Source: Oikopleura dioica (Eukaryota > Chordata > Appendicularia > Copelata > Oikopleuridae). From it: 64,000 bases of DNA. The notes beneath the pieces are model-generated. The model worked only from the letters and a program-made list of their open reading frames with translations, was not told the DNA's origin and did not search any database. Of the stretch, positions 22,763-35,474 are shown piece after piece. The DNA lies in assembly GCA_907165135.1 (NCBI GenBank), contig OU015566.1, forward strand, positions 6,618,157 to 6,682,156. The letters run 5' to 3'. The translations under genes and the position numbers were made by a program. The stretch's first letter is position 1; each line of letters begins with the position of its first letter.

Positions 22763-24501
22763 CTATTCGTCGGCGAGTTTTCCCGGAATGACTGGCAGAA
22801 GAAGCTGCAACTTTCGAGTGATAGACTCTTAATTTACTGTCAGCTTTCGTTTATAAAAGATTTCTGTACCTGTGATTCTTTCGCAGCCATTCGCAAAGGC
22901 TTTAATACATCCACACTTGTCTAGCCAGTCTGTTTTCTTCCATAAATACCAGGGAATTATTCCGGAGAACATCATTCCGCAGCCGATCAAGGTATCGACT
23001 GGTTCAGTTACGAGAGGCACCACAATCAGGAGGGTGCACATGAGAGTGAAAATAATCGGCCAGGCGAGACTGAATTTGATGGGTCTCGGGCGATCCGGTT
23101 GTGTGAAGCGAAGGTAGATTTGACCAGCGACGGAGAGGCCAACAGTAAGCCAGTACGTGAAGCTGTAGTAGTTGACCAAATCAAAGACATTTGGCACGAG
23201 AAGATAGAGGATAGTTAGAAGTCCGGTAAAGATCATGGCTGAAAGAAAATTCCGTTGTCAGGGAAGAAAGAGGAAATGATCGGATTTACCTGGCGCAGGA
23301 GTACCCGAGTTTCCCTTGAAAGTAATCATGGAAATCCACTGAGGCAAGTGGCCTTCTCGGGATCCAACCATAAAAAGACGGCTTGAAGCCATCATGGACG
23401 AGTTCAAGCCGCCCCAGCAGGACATGGCGACGCAGATGGGGACGCAGATGCCGCCGATGGAGCCAAGTGTACGAGTCGCCATATCGTTTGCAAGAGCCGC
23501 CGAAGACATGATCTCGGATGGAGTTAAAACAGCGAGGTAAGCGACGTTAATGGAGACATAGATGAGAATGACAATGGGCATAGAAATCCAGATCGCCTAA
23601 GACTAATTACTCGTTGAGCTAACCTTATTGCTTACCTTAGGCATATTGACGAAGGGATCCTGAAGTTCTTCAACTAAAAAGTTGAGAGTATCCCAACCAG
23701 AGTACGAGAAAAGTCCCTGATACAAGCCGATAACGATGGAAAGTGGATCGTATTTGGAATTTGTCCAGGCTCCGGTGGTGAAGTTAGTCACTTGCCCGGA
23801 AGAAGTAAAGAAGAGGTAGTAAAGACCAGTAAAGACAAGTACGATCAAAGCTGCTACTTTTGCATAGGCTAGGAGTAAAACTAGAGAGGGAATTTTTAAC
23901 GGACCAATTACCGAAGACGTCAGTAAGGCGGGTGCCGTAGCGAACATTGATACTGTTCACATACATGATTGAAAAGATACAGGCAGCGGCAACAAGACGA
24001 GTCGAGAGCATATCTGGCTCGCAGTTTGGATTGAAGGGCTGGCATTGGGTTAATTTTGTTGAAGAAAAATTTGCATTTACCTGAAGCAAGTACTGTCCAA
24101 ATGTGATGGCGATTGTGGCTTGAACTGTAGGTTCGATAACAAGAACAGAAATCCAAAGTCGGAGGAAAGCAATAAACTCGCCAAAGGCTTCGAGAATGTA
24201 GGCATAGGAAGCACCAGATTTCACGATAGTTGTTCCAAGCTCAGCGTAGCAAATAGCGCCTATCAGCGAGAAAAGACCAGCGAAAGACCAACTGATGAGC
24301 GAGAGCGCGGGGGAGCCGGAAGCAAAGAGAACAGCGGTTGGCGTCAGAAAAATTCCAGAGCCGATGATATTTCCAACAATTAGAGTAACACCATTTCTAA
24401 AATTCGGTAAAATAACGTCGAATCAGGTTCATTTACCTTAGCGTAATTTTCTTCTTCAGGCTGTCACCACCGCCCCCTACTACGGTTCCTTCTGTACCCA
24501 T
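22763..24501 (-). CDS. SLC7A6/7: y+LAT-type amino-acid transporter (SLC7A6/7-like light chain)
   Basis: Twelve-TM APC-superfamily exchanger that works as the light subunit of a heteromeric transporter. From the ATG at 24501 ([18 protein letters not shown]) the exons give [14 protein letters not shown] (substrate-binding TM1), [70 protein letters not shown] and [17 protein letters not shown], all close to the y+LAT pattern. The C-terminus is uncertain. Reading through gives a stop at 22829. Splicing a short intron with a GG donor gives a better family-like end ([15 protein letters not shown], stop 22763). A GT donor one base later gives another tail. The y+LAT assignment is good; the heavy chain is not in this window. 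Confidence 0.87.
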
Positions 24502-24851
24502 TTTTCCGCAGTTAAACGACCCTTTCTTTTCTCACTCTAAAACTGTAAGTAACAGGCTGCCCCAACGCCCATTTTTGCAATCAGTAAATTTTGTTGTCTT
24601 ACAGAAGTCCAGGCAAATACACATGAATACACAGAACTTAAAAACACGCGGAGAAAATACATATTTTTTGTTATATTAGCAGTAACTGACAGTGATCGAT
24701 TTTATCTTTCTTTGATTCCTTTTTTTCAAGTTTGAAAATTATACTTTTTTTCGTGGTTTTTTGAAGAGATTAAAGTTGAACATGTCTCTTTTGTTTAAAA
24801 TTCAAAAATATGATACAAGTTGAAAATAGCTCTTGAAGCACAGCGGGTATC

Positions 24852-27800
24852 TTACGCAATGTAAAGGTAAATCGGGGCGTCATCTGTCGAGTCTGGACTC
24901 GTTTCGATGAAGTTTTTCTCTAGCAGACTTTTCAGTGTGGTTTTCATGAAAGGCGTGGTTGGCATGAAGCTACCCTTCGCTTCTTTCTGAACCTCGATCA
25001 GCAGCTCATTATATGTCGCTTGTCTGTTTTTTGGGGGTGAGGAAAAAAATTCAATTATCACTGTCTAGGGAAACAGAAACAAAAAGTCTCGAAAAGATCT
25101 CAACCTCTTGCCTGATACGCTTCATGATGCGGCTAATAGCTGCTTGGAGCCAATATTTTCTATCTTCTTGAACTGTTTGGAGGACATTGGCTCGTTCTTT
25201 GTCGCTCATACTGTTATCTACAGACAAATGCTAGTTATGAAATAAAATTAAGAAATGTACCTTTCTGAGCGTTTGGCGTCAATTTAACTTTTGTGCCCTT
25301 CTTCTCAAACTTGTCATTTATCGTCAGGGTTGTATACTCCGTCAGATCTCCTCCACCGAGAACTATCAAGAGCTCGTTGTCGATCAGAGGTCTTACTTGC
25401 TGAAAAAGGGTTGAAGATTAGGTAGATTTCTGAACCCACCTTGTGGATCTCCTTCGTGTCCAGATCCGTGTGATCAGACATTTCCTTGACGGACATGTTT
25501 TCCCGGTGATTGAATGCCAGTAGGATTGCAGTTTGATACGTAGTTACTGTCAATAACTGGACCTTGGGAGTCTTGTTAGTTTTCAGCTCAGCTATGGACA
25601 TGTGATACAGCCACGTAAGTCTGCGTTGATCTTTATGCTTCTCTCTAAAGGACGATTTGAAACGATAAATTCAACGACAAGTACTTACTCATAATATTTC
25701 TCGTAGCTTTTGACTGATATTTCGAGTTCCTTTGGAATCGTGAACGAGTTCGGTGCCTTGTTATACATGACCGTGGGCCAAGCAGATTTGCCAAGAACTT
25801 TAACATCAAGACCTGATAAAAGGGTTGACTTTCAGGTTTAAAATAAAGCAAAAGTACCGGAAGATGCATAATCTTTTTGGTGGTACTCGCTCATTTGAGT
25901 CTGTGAGAGAATAATGTCGTCGTACATTCGCTTGATTTTCGATGTAAACTCGTACCTTCAATTTCATGATGCCAATTTTTTCCCGAATAAATTACTTACA
26001 GACAGACTTCTTTCAGCCTTCCAATCATCATTCTCTCTGATTCGATGCATGTGCTGTGCCCGTAGATCAATCTCTTGGCAAGTCTTCGTGAATAGCTTGC
26101 TAAAGGCAGTCATTTAAAATTAGCTTCTGCTTAAATTTGGGTCAGCGTGGGAAATTGTGTTCCTATGGCACGAACCATGATATCATCGATGGTGAAAGGT
26201 AACACATTGTTGGGGATGATGAAAGTTTGCGCGTTACGTAACTGCAGTGAACTATGACGCCTTTGTTTAAAAAAAATGTCGTTTAGTTCTTTGAAAAATG
26301 TTCTCGTCCGTTACACAGAAATTGCGAAACGAAGAGAATCGAAAACCGTCGGTTCCTTGGGTTCACCAAAGAGGTCACTCCCGTAGATATCCTTGAGACC
26401 CCGGAAATAAGTTATTGGAAATTCGAATATGCGCTCAAGCTGACAGATGGCTTGGTGAGTCTGAGGGCTCGCCTGTGACCTTTAGGTTATAAATATTCTT
26501 CTTTCATATCTTCTTTCATATGAAGATTGCGGAAAGCCGTTTTTCATGAAGTAACTTACTTTGGAAGATATCCTTTTCAGCAACAAATTCTAAGCATTTT
26601 ATTATCTCGTCGATCTTATCCACGACTTCTTCTTGCCCCTTCTTCTTCAAAATCAAATCTGCGTAGTGAGCCAAATATTCAGGAGCGCGCGATCTGTCGT
26701 TTTCGTTTTTGGGATCTTTGTAGTTAACTGTTTGCTGGGTTTAGAAAAATCAAGGAAGAGATTCTCTCCGAAAAAAAAGAAATATTTCAAAACCGTCACG
26801 ATAGTTCTCATAGCATCCTTGAGGCTCTCAAGAAACTGCTTATCAGGTTGCAATACTGCCATGCTTTCAAGAGCATCGTACGCTGTTTGAAGCTCCATTT
26901 CCGGTTCATTAACGAATACCTAAATAAAATTCAGTCATCCCTTTTTCCACAAATGAAGGAATCCTACCCGATCAACGAATTTCTTGTATTGATCGTAATG
27001 ATTGCATGTTGCTTCGACAAACTCCTTTGGGTTCTTTATTTTCTTGATTTTTCTGACTCCGATTTCTTCGACGTATTGCTTGAACATCTTTACTAGCTTT
27101 GAAAGTGGATCTTCCATGTCTTGGAAGAGCCTGTAGAGTTGATTTAGCTGCTCAGCGTTTTCTGTCTTTCAAATTGGCTTCAAAGCTGATTACTTTCATA
27201 AGGAAAAAAGGGCTAGAACTATTCGTTTGTCGGCCCATTCCTTGACCATGGTCTCACCAGCTTCGAGCAAAAAGTCCAGAGCGTCATAAATAAGCGACTT
27301 GACAAGACACTCCTTCTGCTTCTGAACCGTCGATCGATCAAAAAGTGAAAATGCCCGCCGGTCCTCTATTTTGATAATGTCGAGTACCCGCATGATGTAA
27401 TTCCCCACGTCTCCTTGTGCTAGAATTCGCTTCCCTTCCTGGTCGTAAAAGGATGATGTTGAAGCGAGAAGGCGTTTTTCGAAAGCGTTCTTGATAATAT
27501 TGAAGGAGACAATTTCTAAAGGAGAATTTACCTGGTAAAGATCCATGCGATTTCTTTGTTTGTGGTGACAGACGTCCATGAATGACTTTACTACTGTATG
27601 AACTTGGCCTCTTTGTACATCTTGAATCAGGCATCCTAGATTTCAATCATCAATAATCCCGAATTCTTCGAAAAGAGAAGCTCACCAGATCTCATAAGTT
27701 CAATCAGATTCAAACAAGCATCAACGAGCTTATCCGCCATTTTATCAATCACAAACTTTCTCCATTTTTCAAAGGCAAGATGAGCTACTGACAGGGCGAA

Positions 27801-28363
27801 TTCATATTTATCCCTGTTGTCGACCAAATGTGCTTCCACACTGGAGTAGTTGAGATTGTGGACGTGGTTTTTGTTCAGGTACCGGCAGACGTTGTTTATA
27901 TCACCAGTCGCTTTCTGAAAATTTTTGATATTGAATGACGGCATTTTGCGGCAGATTAAGTGTCCAGAGGGACGGAAAATGGTTATTATGACGTTTATAT
28001 AAGACCCAATAATATCATTTACCTGATAGCGTGTCCATTTTTCCGTATATTCTTCGAGAAGCTGTTGGCGTTCATATTGACACAGCATCGTTGCTTTTTC
28101 TTGCGATTTTTCTTCGAAGTAATTTGAAATGTTGGAGTAGAGTTCTTCTGACTTGGGTTCTGGGTTCGCTGTACAAATCCTGTACACACGTCTAAAAAAA
28201 TAAAAACGACCATTAAAAAGCATGCCGCTTACCCATATTGGCTTTGATAATTGTCTCTGTCCCATCTTTGAATAAAAGCACTGTCGAGGCTCTTTCGAAA
28301 CTCACTCCATTCTTGATCAAAGTCGATCTCCTGAGGTTGGAGGCCAGATGGTTGCGACACCAT
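24852..28363 (-). CDS. CUL5: Cullin, CUL5-like ubiquitin-ligase scaffold
   Basis: Scaffold of a cullin-RING ligase. It starts at 28363 (MVSQPSGLQPQEIDFDQEWS). The N-terminal cullin repeats contain YTEKWTRYQ and AHLAFEKWRKFVIDKM. Middle exons show EYLAHYADLILKKK and FVAEKDIFQ, typical of the position before the cullin-homology domain. The C-terminal part has VTTYQTAILLAFNHRENMSV, the neddylation-site region AISRIMKRIRQE and a winged-helix end with PIYLYIA, stop 24852. Introns are mostly about 40-60 nt. The sequence is diverged; CUL5 fits best, judged by the domain before neddylation and the IYLYIA end, but another non-CUL3 cullin is possible. The LSD1 stop lies 187 bp upstream on the same strand, so co-transcription is conceivable. 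Confidence 0.8.
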
Positions 28364-28550
28364 CTACTTGTTAAATGGAGTCCCTTTTGGACGGCAGCGG
28401 AACTAAACTCTTGTCATTGACTTTGAGCGGTACAAACAAGGAATTCTAGAGAGCAGAAGAAATATCAGTGATAGTGCGTCAATAACATGTATTGTTGATA
28501 ATTGGCAGTGTGCAAATTCGACTGGCAAAAATGTAGAAATTCTAGAGCTG

Positions 28551-31263
28551 TCAAGTGTCGTCTTTTTCTGAAGTATTGGTCCGATAAAACGCCTTTCCGA
28601 ATTTATCGGCGATTCGGCCAGCCTAAAGCGTTTTAGTGACAGGAAAAGGAATTCTGCTTCTACCTCTCGAAGACCAGATAAATAAGCCCCGTGGACAGTT
28701 GCTGGATACTTTCGCATAGTGTGCTCCCCTGCGAAGAAAATTCCAGTATTCTCGTTTTCGACTGGCAGTGACAGCATGTCATAATCTAAAGTAGAGCCGT
28801 AAATTCACTGTTCAACCTTTTTATGTGTTTCACCGCGTCCTGATGCGCCGACTTTGATGTACGAATACGCTCCTCGAATAAACGGATTGCGCTTCCATCC
28901 CGTCACTTCCGATCTTTTCAGCTTGGTAAAAGTGACCTTTCCTTGACCAAAAATTTCCTTGAGGAGCATCATCGCTCGTCGAATAACGACATCCTTACAA
29001 ACTGTCCGCAGTTGCTCACATAATCCCGAATTTCACGTGATCTCAGACCCAAGCCAAATGGTCAAATAATGAGAACCTGCACCTGTTTCCGCTATATCCG
29101 CCGAGCTACCTGCAAACATTCCAACCAGAACTGGATCCTTCTTGTTCAACGACCAGAACATGTAAAACTCTCCACGGGAGTTTGGAGTCGGTCCAATCTG
29201 AAAAGCGACTGATGCCGTGCCCGATTTTAGGTTCTTACGGTTCCAAACATGTCAACTCGGTCGTCCCAGAATCGATCTTCAAAGTGCATCACTATTTTAT
29301 TCAAATTTCCAAAACCAAGTCGCTCGATCGAAGCTTTTTTGAATTCCGGAAGCGGGGGGATAAAGTCAATCTTTTCCGCCTAAATTTTCATCATTACCGG
29401 ACTAAATAATCAGCTTTACCTTGAGAACTCCCAGAGGAACGGTACAAACAACAGCATCGAATTCTTCCGTGGTGTCTGCGTCGTCTTCGCCTTCCTGATT
29501 CGTGTTCTCTTGTCCTTGTTTTTCTTTGCTCAAGTCGCGAAGGGTTACTGCAGTCTTGTTCGTTTTCATTTCGATTTTCCTCACACTGTGACCCCATTGG
29601 AATTCGACAGCTTTCGTTTGACCATGTCCCGAATTTTCTCCGTTCTTCTTCGGCATTCCAGGAGGAGGTACACCCTTGGCATGATCAACAAGGCTATGAA
29701 TAACCGTGTCGTAGCCGTCTTTTACGGCGAAGTGAGGACCAGGAAACTCAAAAGCATCGTCTTGATCCCAGTTTTTGAGCGAAAGGTCGTTGATTTCAGC
29801 AGAGTTTGCATACTCGAGATTTGCAATGTGCCAATATAAAAGACGGTATTCGAAGAAATTGAGGAATTCTGCTGGTGGCGGATTCTTCTCCTGAATAACG
29901 CAATTATCATCAGTTGATCACTCTTTCCGCTAGGAAACCTGTGTAGAAACTTGAGTCAGACCAAGCGGCCTTTTCTCTATCACGAAGCTAACTCAGTTTT
30001 TCACAGGTTGCGGAGCCCAGCTCTAGACAGCGAAAAAAAGACTTACTAATTGTTTGATTTCGTCCGTTATTGTCGCCTTCTTTTTCTCAATTTCTCGAAA
30101 CTTCTTGATGAAATTCTCCAGCTCAACCTTGGTCTTGTTTATGTGATAGATATAGATGCACTTTGTATTGTTATCCGTGGCTTCTCGATCCTTCTGCTCG
30201 AGTTCGATGATTTCTTGATTCGTTTCGGCAATTTGCATGATCAACTTGCTCCCTTCAGTTTCCAGCGAGTACAAATGCTCGTGTTTCTTCTCGATGCGTT
30301 TTTGATGGTTAATGTAAGCTTCGGTGCATGCTCTTCGCTGATTTTCGAGGACTTTTTCGACCACTGCTCCGAGAGAAACATCTCTGTCCTTCAGCTTGTC
30401 GGATTTTTTCACCTTCGCGACGGCCTAAAAACTGATGAAGAGCAAAAGAAATTAAGCATTCAGTACCTCTAGAATTTTGTTAAACACAGTTTCGATCTTC
30501 GTATCTATTGCTTTTGTGATTTCTTTTCCGTCAACATACAGAGGACATTCATTCTTTATCTTCTTTAGGTCGATTTTGAACTGTTTGGATAGCGTATTTA
30601 TTGGATTGCCAGGAAGGCCTGTGACGATCATTGCACCTAAATCAGCAGTTGCAGCTTCGCCCCTTCCGTTTTTCATCCGCAGGGAAAGAACTCGCCCGCC
30701 AAAGCGCTCCATTGCTTCGACTACTTTCACTTCAAATCCCAAGTACTTTAGATGATTGGCGCAGGCGATCCCAGAAATGCCCCCGCCGACCACCAAAATC
30801 TTCTTTCCCTTTACATTCGTGTGCTTCGCATGGTCGCTACCCTTGACTTCAAAAACGCCGTGATTGATGATGCCGCGGCGGGAGAGAAAGAACCAGATAC
30901 CGGCCAACAGCTCGGAATTCATCAATTCTTCTCTTTCCATGATTTTCGCAGCGTCTTCTACTGTCACTTCTCTCTGAGGGTTGATGAACCAAAGCATCAA
31001 AATTCTGTTCCGTAGCGCGAGGTAGATATTTGCGTTTCTCGCTGCGTATTCCGGAAACGCAGCTTTTTCTGGAAAAGAAAGGGTACAGAAAGCTGTAGCT
31101 AAAGAAACAAACCTTGAGGAGACATGACAGTTGGGGACAGTCGTGCTTCAATACAAGCTCCTTCAACTGATGTATCTGCCGGTAGCGATTCTTGATTCAG
31201 CGATCTGTTTGTTGGAAAGCCCGGAATCGTCCGCGTCCCGATATTCTGATAGTTCAGTACCAT
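28551..31263 (-). CDS. KDM1A: Lysine-specific histone demethylase 1 (LSD1/KDM1A)
   Basis: FAD-dependent amine oxidase that removes mono- and dimethyl marks from histone H3 Lys4 in the nucleus. From the ATG at 31263: a SWIRM domain ([47 protein letters not shown]); the FAD-binding loop ([17 protein letters not shown]); [14 protein letters not shown]; and DLGAMIVTG. The long charged coiled coil at 30060-30412 is the Tower insertion that docks CoREST. The second oxidase half has [12 protein letters not shown], the catalytic-Lys motif GFGNLNK and [18 protein letters not shown]. The last exon ([12 protein letters not shown]) ends at 28551. All hallmark parts are present, so an active enzyme is expected. 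Confidence 0.93.
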
Positions 31264-31427
31264 TTTCAACCCACTTTTTCAATCTAAAAATTAAGAATGT
31301 ACTTATCAATGTTTCTGGAAAAATTCACGGAGTAGAATTGAGTTCAATTGCGTAAAAATGATATGGCTCCTGAAACACCAGCGCTTTTAGTGACGATAAG
31401 TCTCTCTGCTGCTAGCAATTTGAATTG

Positions 31428-31434
31428 TATAAAA
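31428..31434 (+). promoter_or_regulatory. TATA box of the small secreted peptide gene
   Basis: TATAAAA followed by AG, 49 bp before the ATG at 31483. It lies in the roughly 220-bp gap between divergent LSD1 and the peptide gene. Confidence 0.6.
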
Positions 31435-31482
31435 AGAGCCAGGTATCATTCCCTTCTATTATTCAACGAAAAAAGTCTAAAA

Positions 31483-31692
31483 ATGCATATCGCAAGTCTG
31501 ATCATCTCCTCTCTTTCAATAGCCACATCTGCCCAGTTGCTGCCATTGGAAGAAGCGATCATGCGCAGACAGTTGTTTCTTCAGCGATTTCCGGAGTTCA
31601 AATCCGTCTCCCAGCAGCGACAAGTTCGAAAGAAAGGCAGATCGATTTCTCTTTCTAGATATTCTAGACGCGCTTCTTCAGTTTGGTTCTGA
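31483..31692 (+). CDS. Small secreted basic peptide precursor
   Basis: Single-exon 69-residue protein with a clear signal peptide (MHIASLIISSLSIATSAQ). The mature part is short and basic (RRQLFLQRFPEFKSV, RQVRKKGRSISLSRYSRR) and ends ASSVWF. Dibasic sites (RR, RKK, RR) could be prohormone convertase sites, which would release several short peptides including a C-terminal hexapeptide. A TATA box precedes it and AATAAA follows the stop by about 35 bp. A neuropeptide or other signalling precursor is one reading; a small secreted structural or antimicrobial protein is another. No known peptide family recognised. Confidence 0.6.
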   Translation: MHIASLIISSLSIATSAQLLPLEEAIMRRQLFLQRFPEFKSVSQQRQVRKKGRSISLSRYSRRASSVWF

Positions 31693-31874
31693 TTTTTACT
31701 GTTTCTTGACTGTTCCTCTTGATTTTAATAATTAAATAAAAAACCATAACGAACTTTCACGATGAATCCATACAATCTGCTTGTCCACCCACACATGATC
31801 ACTTGTATCTGATTGGTTAGTCACTTTTATAAATTCTGAAACGAAAAACCGAGAAAAGTAGCATTTCTTCGAAA

Positions 31875-34800
31875 ATGTCGGAACGAGTAGATTCCGTAGA
31901 AAAGCGCTTGACCCGTACATGTGGATGTCTCTTTGATAGCGGAAAAATCATCAAAGAGCAGTTTCTTCCAGAAGCTCGTTGTCTCGCCCAGCAACAAAGA
32001 ATCGACGCAATTCCTTGCGAAAAGCCAGTAACAAATGGAACTCTCTTCAAAGGAGAGGGTGACTAAAACGCTTACGAAAAATTTATATAAAAAAGTGAGA
32101 CTTTCTAGTCTAAATTGAAATGGAAAAGAGCTAGAAATTCCGTTCCGTCCGATAGTTTCCCCCAAAAAGTCTCGCCGGAAACTCCATACCTTACTCTTTG
32201 CGAAAAACACATCACTGCCATGACCCAGCATCAATTTTGCCCGCTTTGTGGGTTTCTCTGCGCAAATCGACCTTATGCAAGATGCAAATTGAAGCACAGA
32301 GTTCATCTCTACTGTCTTTCGGCGGCTCCTTCTCAAGGAAATGGTTCATTTCAGTCTTATTCTTGGCTCGGCGACCTGTACGGAAAACCCTCGTTTTCAT
32401 TGGAGATCTTTCAGACCCTGATTCAGGTTTTCGACGCAGGTTTCCGAGCCTAGGCCTAGCCCTTACAATGAGACCTCCAAGAAACCAACTAAAAGACTGC
32501 CCTCACTGTGGCGAGCAAATCATCGAAGAACTTCAGCCAAAACCACATTACGAAATCCCAGCAGGAATACACGGCGCAATCACCTTTCCGGAAGAACACC
32601 TTGAGAAAATCTACCTGGCGCCGGAAGCATTACTCCCCATCTCTTCATTCATAACCGTAGATGGCGAAGAAGTCGGCCTGGTAGAGCTGATTCGCAAGGA
32701 CAGCGACTACAGATGGCTCCAGGACGAGGCTGAGAAAGAAATTCGCCAGGCTCAAGGTCGAATGCCAACGAGAGTCGGTTCTCCTGGAGGATTGTTGCTT
32801 CAAATATCAAAAATGCTAATGCGAAATGAAAAGTTCCAATTGACATCGACCGTGCTCTCCAGTTCTTTGAAATCGAAGCAGCTGAAGAAAGCGATGCTGG
32901 CTCTCTTCGGCCCTGGAATCGAATCAACACTCGCTCAAGCTCACGATGGAAGAAAGCCGATCGAGTGGGCGATCTTCCTTGCTGGAATGCAGGAAAAACA
33001 GGATCTCGATTTTCCTGAAATCGGGCCACTCGATATTCTTCAAAAACTATTGAGTTTTGGGGTTCAGGCACATTTCAATTCGCAATCAACGACGAGTCCG
33101 TTTGAGGCCAGCTGTGAGCTGTTTATAAAAGGAATGAATTTTCAATAAAACAAATGGTAATCATACGTAGATGTGGTAACATCTTGAAGCTCTGACATAT
33201 GAGAAATATGAAGAAATAATGTAAAAATATTTATATTGAAAAGCGAATCAAAATTAATTTTCGAATTCAAAATTAAGCCATTCGCGACGAATCTCTTTCC
33301 GCCATGGAAATGCTGTCGCAATGTTTTTCCCCGACATGGAAAGGTAGAAATGGTGCCTCTGCTTTGCATGAAGCTGTGATGACAAAGAATGATCAAGGAA
33401 ATGGTGAATGAATTAAGTTTCGTCAAGATTACAGAACCAATTCGAATATGAACCGTCTATTTTTTAAATGAACAGAAAAACCATTCAAAAGTCGTCTCAT
33501 CCGTCCTCCAAAAATTTCCCGAGTTGATCAACGCTACTGACGACAGGGGAGATTCCGTATTTCATCTCGCTACGAAACTCAAGCTTACGATGATATTTCA
33601 TACATTGGTGAATCAGAAAAACTGCTGCTTCTGCGAGAACAGGACGAGGAAATGCGAGGGGCTTTGTCGGGAAAATTTGAGAAACGCAGATGGCAAGACG
33701 TATTTGGATCTATGCCGAAAGGACGAAGTAAACGAGACGAACGTGCTTCAGCTTTTGACGTCAGCTGGCGCTCGGAAAAACAAGGTAGGCAAATCCGGTA
33801 TCGAACATGTATGATTTTCCAGCTTCCGCCTCACGTAATCTCTGCCGATCTCTCTCGAGGACGAGAAAAGACACCCGTCCAAATTGTGAACGAATTCGAC
33901 ACTGATCCAGTTCCGGAGTTCGTCTACTGCACAAAGACTCATTTCGGCGGCGATGCGCAGATTGACATGAGCGTCGAAAATATGAACACCTGCAGCTGTG
34001 GAGACGTTTGTGATTCGGAAAAGTGCGGGTGCATCGCGCTTTCGGAGCAGGTTTTCTACGATGAGCAGGGATTGCTTTCTGCGAAAATTGATTTCAACGA
34101 GAAGGAGAAATGCTTGGTCCCAGGTTTCTTTAAACATATCCTTCCTTCCTCTCAGCTCCCTTTTCTAGTGATTTACGAATGCTCCGATTTGTGCGGATGT
34201 GATCCGCGAAAATGTCGAAATCGCGCGACTTCGAAGGGCGTTTCGTTTCTGATGGAAGTCCACAAGACTCGAGAAATGGGGTGGGGCGTGCGCGCTCGGG
34301 AAGATATCCCACGAGGAGCATATATTGCCGACTACTGCGGCGAGATGGTGACGAGCGCGTCTTGTGAGGATAGAGAAGATAGCTGTAAGTTGCACAATAT
34401 ATGTCGTCGAGACTCAATGTCAAGAGCTAAAAGAGTCCGACCTTGGATAAACTAACGAATCATTAAATCTTCTATGCACTGGTCTTAAGTTTTTTTTCCA
34501 CCAAATTTACGCTCTGTGGCTTTGAGAGTCGATTTTGACATTTAAGTCGAATCAGATCGAGGAGGATTAACGAAAGAATCAATCCTACTTCCTCTACGCC
34601 CTGGACTGAAGCCCTTTCCATGCGTTTACGCAAATTTTTAGATCTGTTCGACTTGGGCATCACTAACGGATCGAAGTTTTCCTACACCATCGACGCAAAA
34701 AGAGTCGGTGGCTTTGCTCGATTCTTCAATCACAAGTGCAATCCAAATATGATAGCTATCCGTGTCTTTCGGTTAGGAGAATATTCTCCATAGGACTCTA

Positions 34801-35012
34801 CCTATAAATTTAGGGAGCATCAAGATTTCCGCTTCCCGAATTTCGCCTTTTTTGCAAAGAAAAGCATCAAACGAGGAGAAGAGCTTGGTTTTGACTACGG
34901 CGATGCATTTTGGAAAGTGAAGAGCTGCTACTTTACCTGCAAATGCGGCTGGGAAAAGTGCAAGTGGTCCAAGCTAAGCACTACAGAGGAAGATTTGAAG
35001 GATGATTCTTGA
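31875..35012 (+). CDS. EHMT1: Histone H3-K9 methyltransferase EHMT/G9a family
   Basis: Nuclear SET-domain enzyme that mono- and dimethylates H3 Lys9. From the ATG at 31875 the EHMT-specific Cys-rich zinc region comes first ([41 protein letters not shown]). Ankyrin repeats follow ([35 protein letters not shown]). The pre-SET cluster is [14 protein letters not shown] with [18 protein letters not shown]. The SET domain shows [40 protein letters not shown] and [11 protein letters not shown]. The post-SET is [12 protein letters not shown], stop 35012 with AATAAA just after. One intron (about 32342-32459) carries a family A MITE; the ankyrin exons around 33150-33480 are not fully resolved. Much shorter than vertebrate EHMTs but with every catalytic part. 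Confidence 0.92.
32365..32450. mobile_element. Inverted-repeat MITE, family A (copy 2)
   Basis: 86 bp. The left end GGCTCGGCGACCTG is the inverse of the right end CAGGTTTCCGAGCC, with an internal GACCCTGATTCAGGTTTTC. It fills most of an EHMT intron. Confidence 0.75.
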
Positions 35013-35474
35013 GAATAAAGAAATTATGTGTTTATTGCACCTCTACTTTCAAAAAAACTGAATAACGAAATAAATGAACAGGTCAAAATAAAATTAAAAA
35101 AAAAAGAATACGAGGAACTGTGAGTAAAAAACTGAATATTTATGGTAAAGTAGTATTCGTAAAATTAACTGCGAGTTTATAAAAACTTTTATTACTTATT
35201 AAAAAGTATTAATACATTTGCGATAAAATTTAAAACTAAGAAGGATACAGTAAGTGACTGTTGGCCTGACAGAACGGTACATTGGTTGGTTTAGAGGAAA
35301 ATATGCTCAGTAATAAATGAGGAACGGAAAAAAATGAATAAATAATCTTTCTTTAGCAAGAGCAAAAAAAAAACAGCGATCAAATGAAACATTGTTGAAA
35401 TCGGAACAGGATTTGAATTAAACGTAGACTAGAATACTTGAAATTATACTTTGCTTGGCGAGAGTTAATCAGAA

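Noticed and set aside
30050-30472. 140-codon plus-strand frame over LSD1
   Set aside because: It is antisense to the Tower coiled coil, whose charged repeat leaves the opposite strand open by chance.
32198-33148. A 316-codon plus-strand open frame as an independent gene
   Set aside because: Its first part runs out of frame over the EHMT zinc exon and through an intron holding a MITE; only the part from about 32460 on is genuine EHMT coding sequence.
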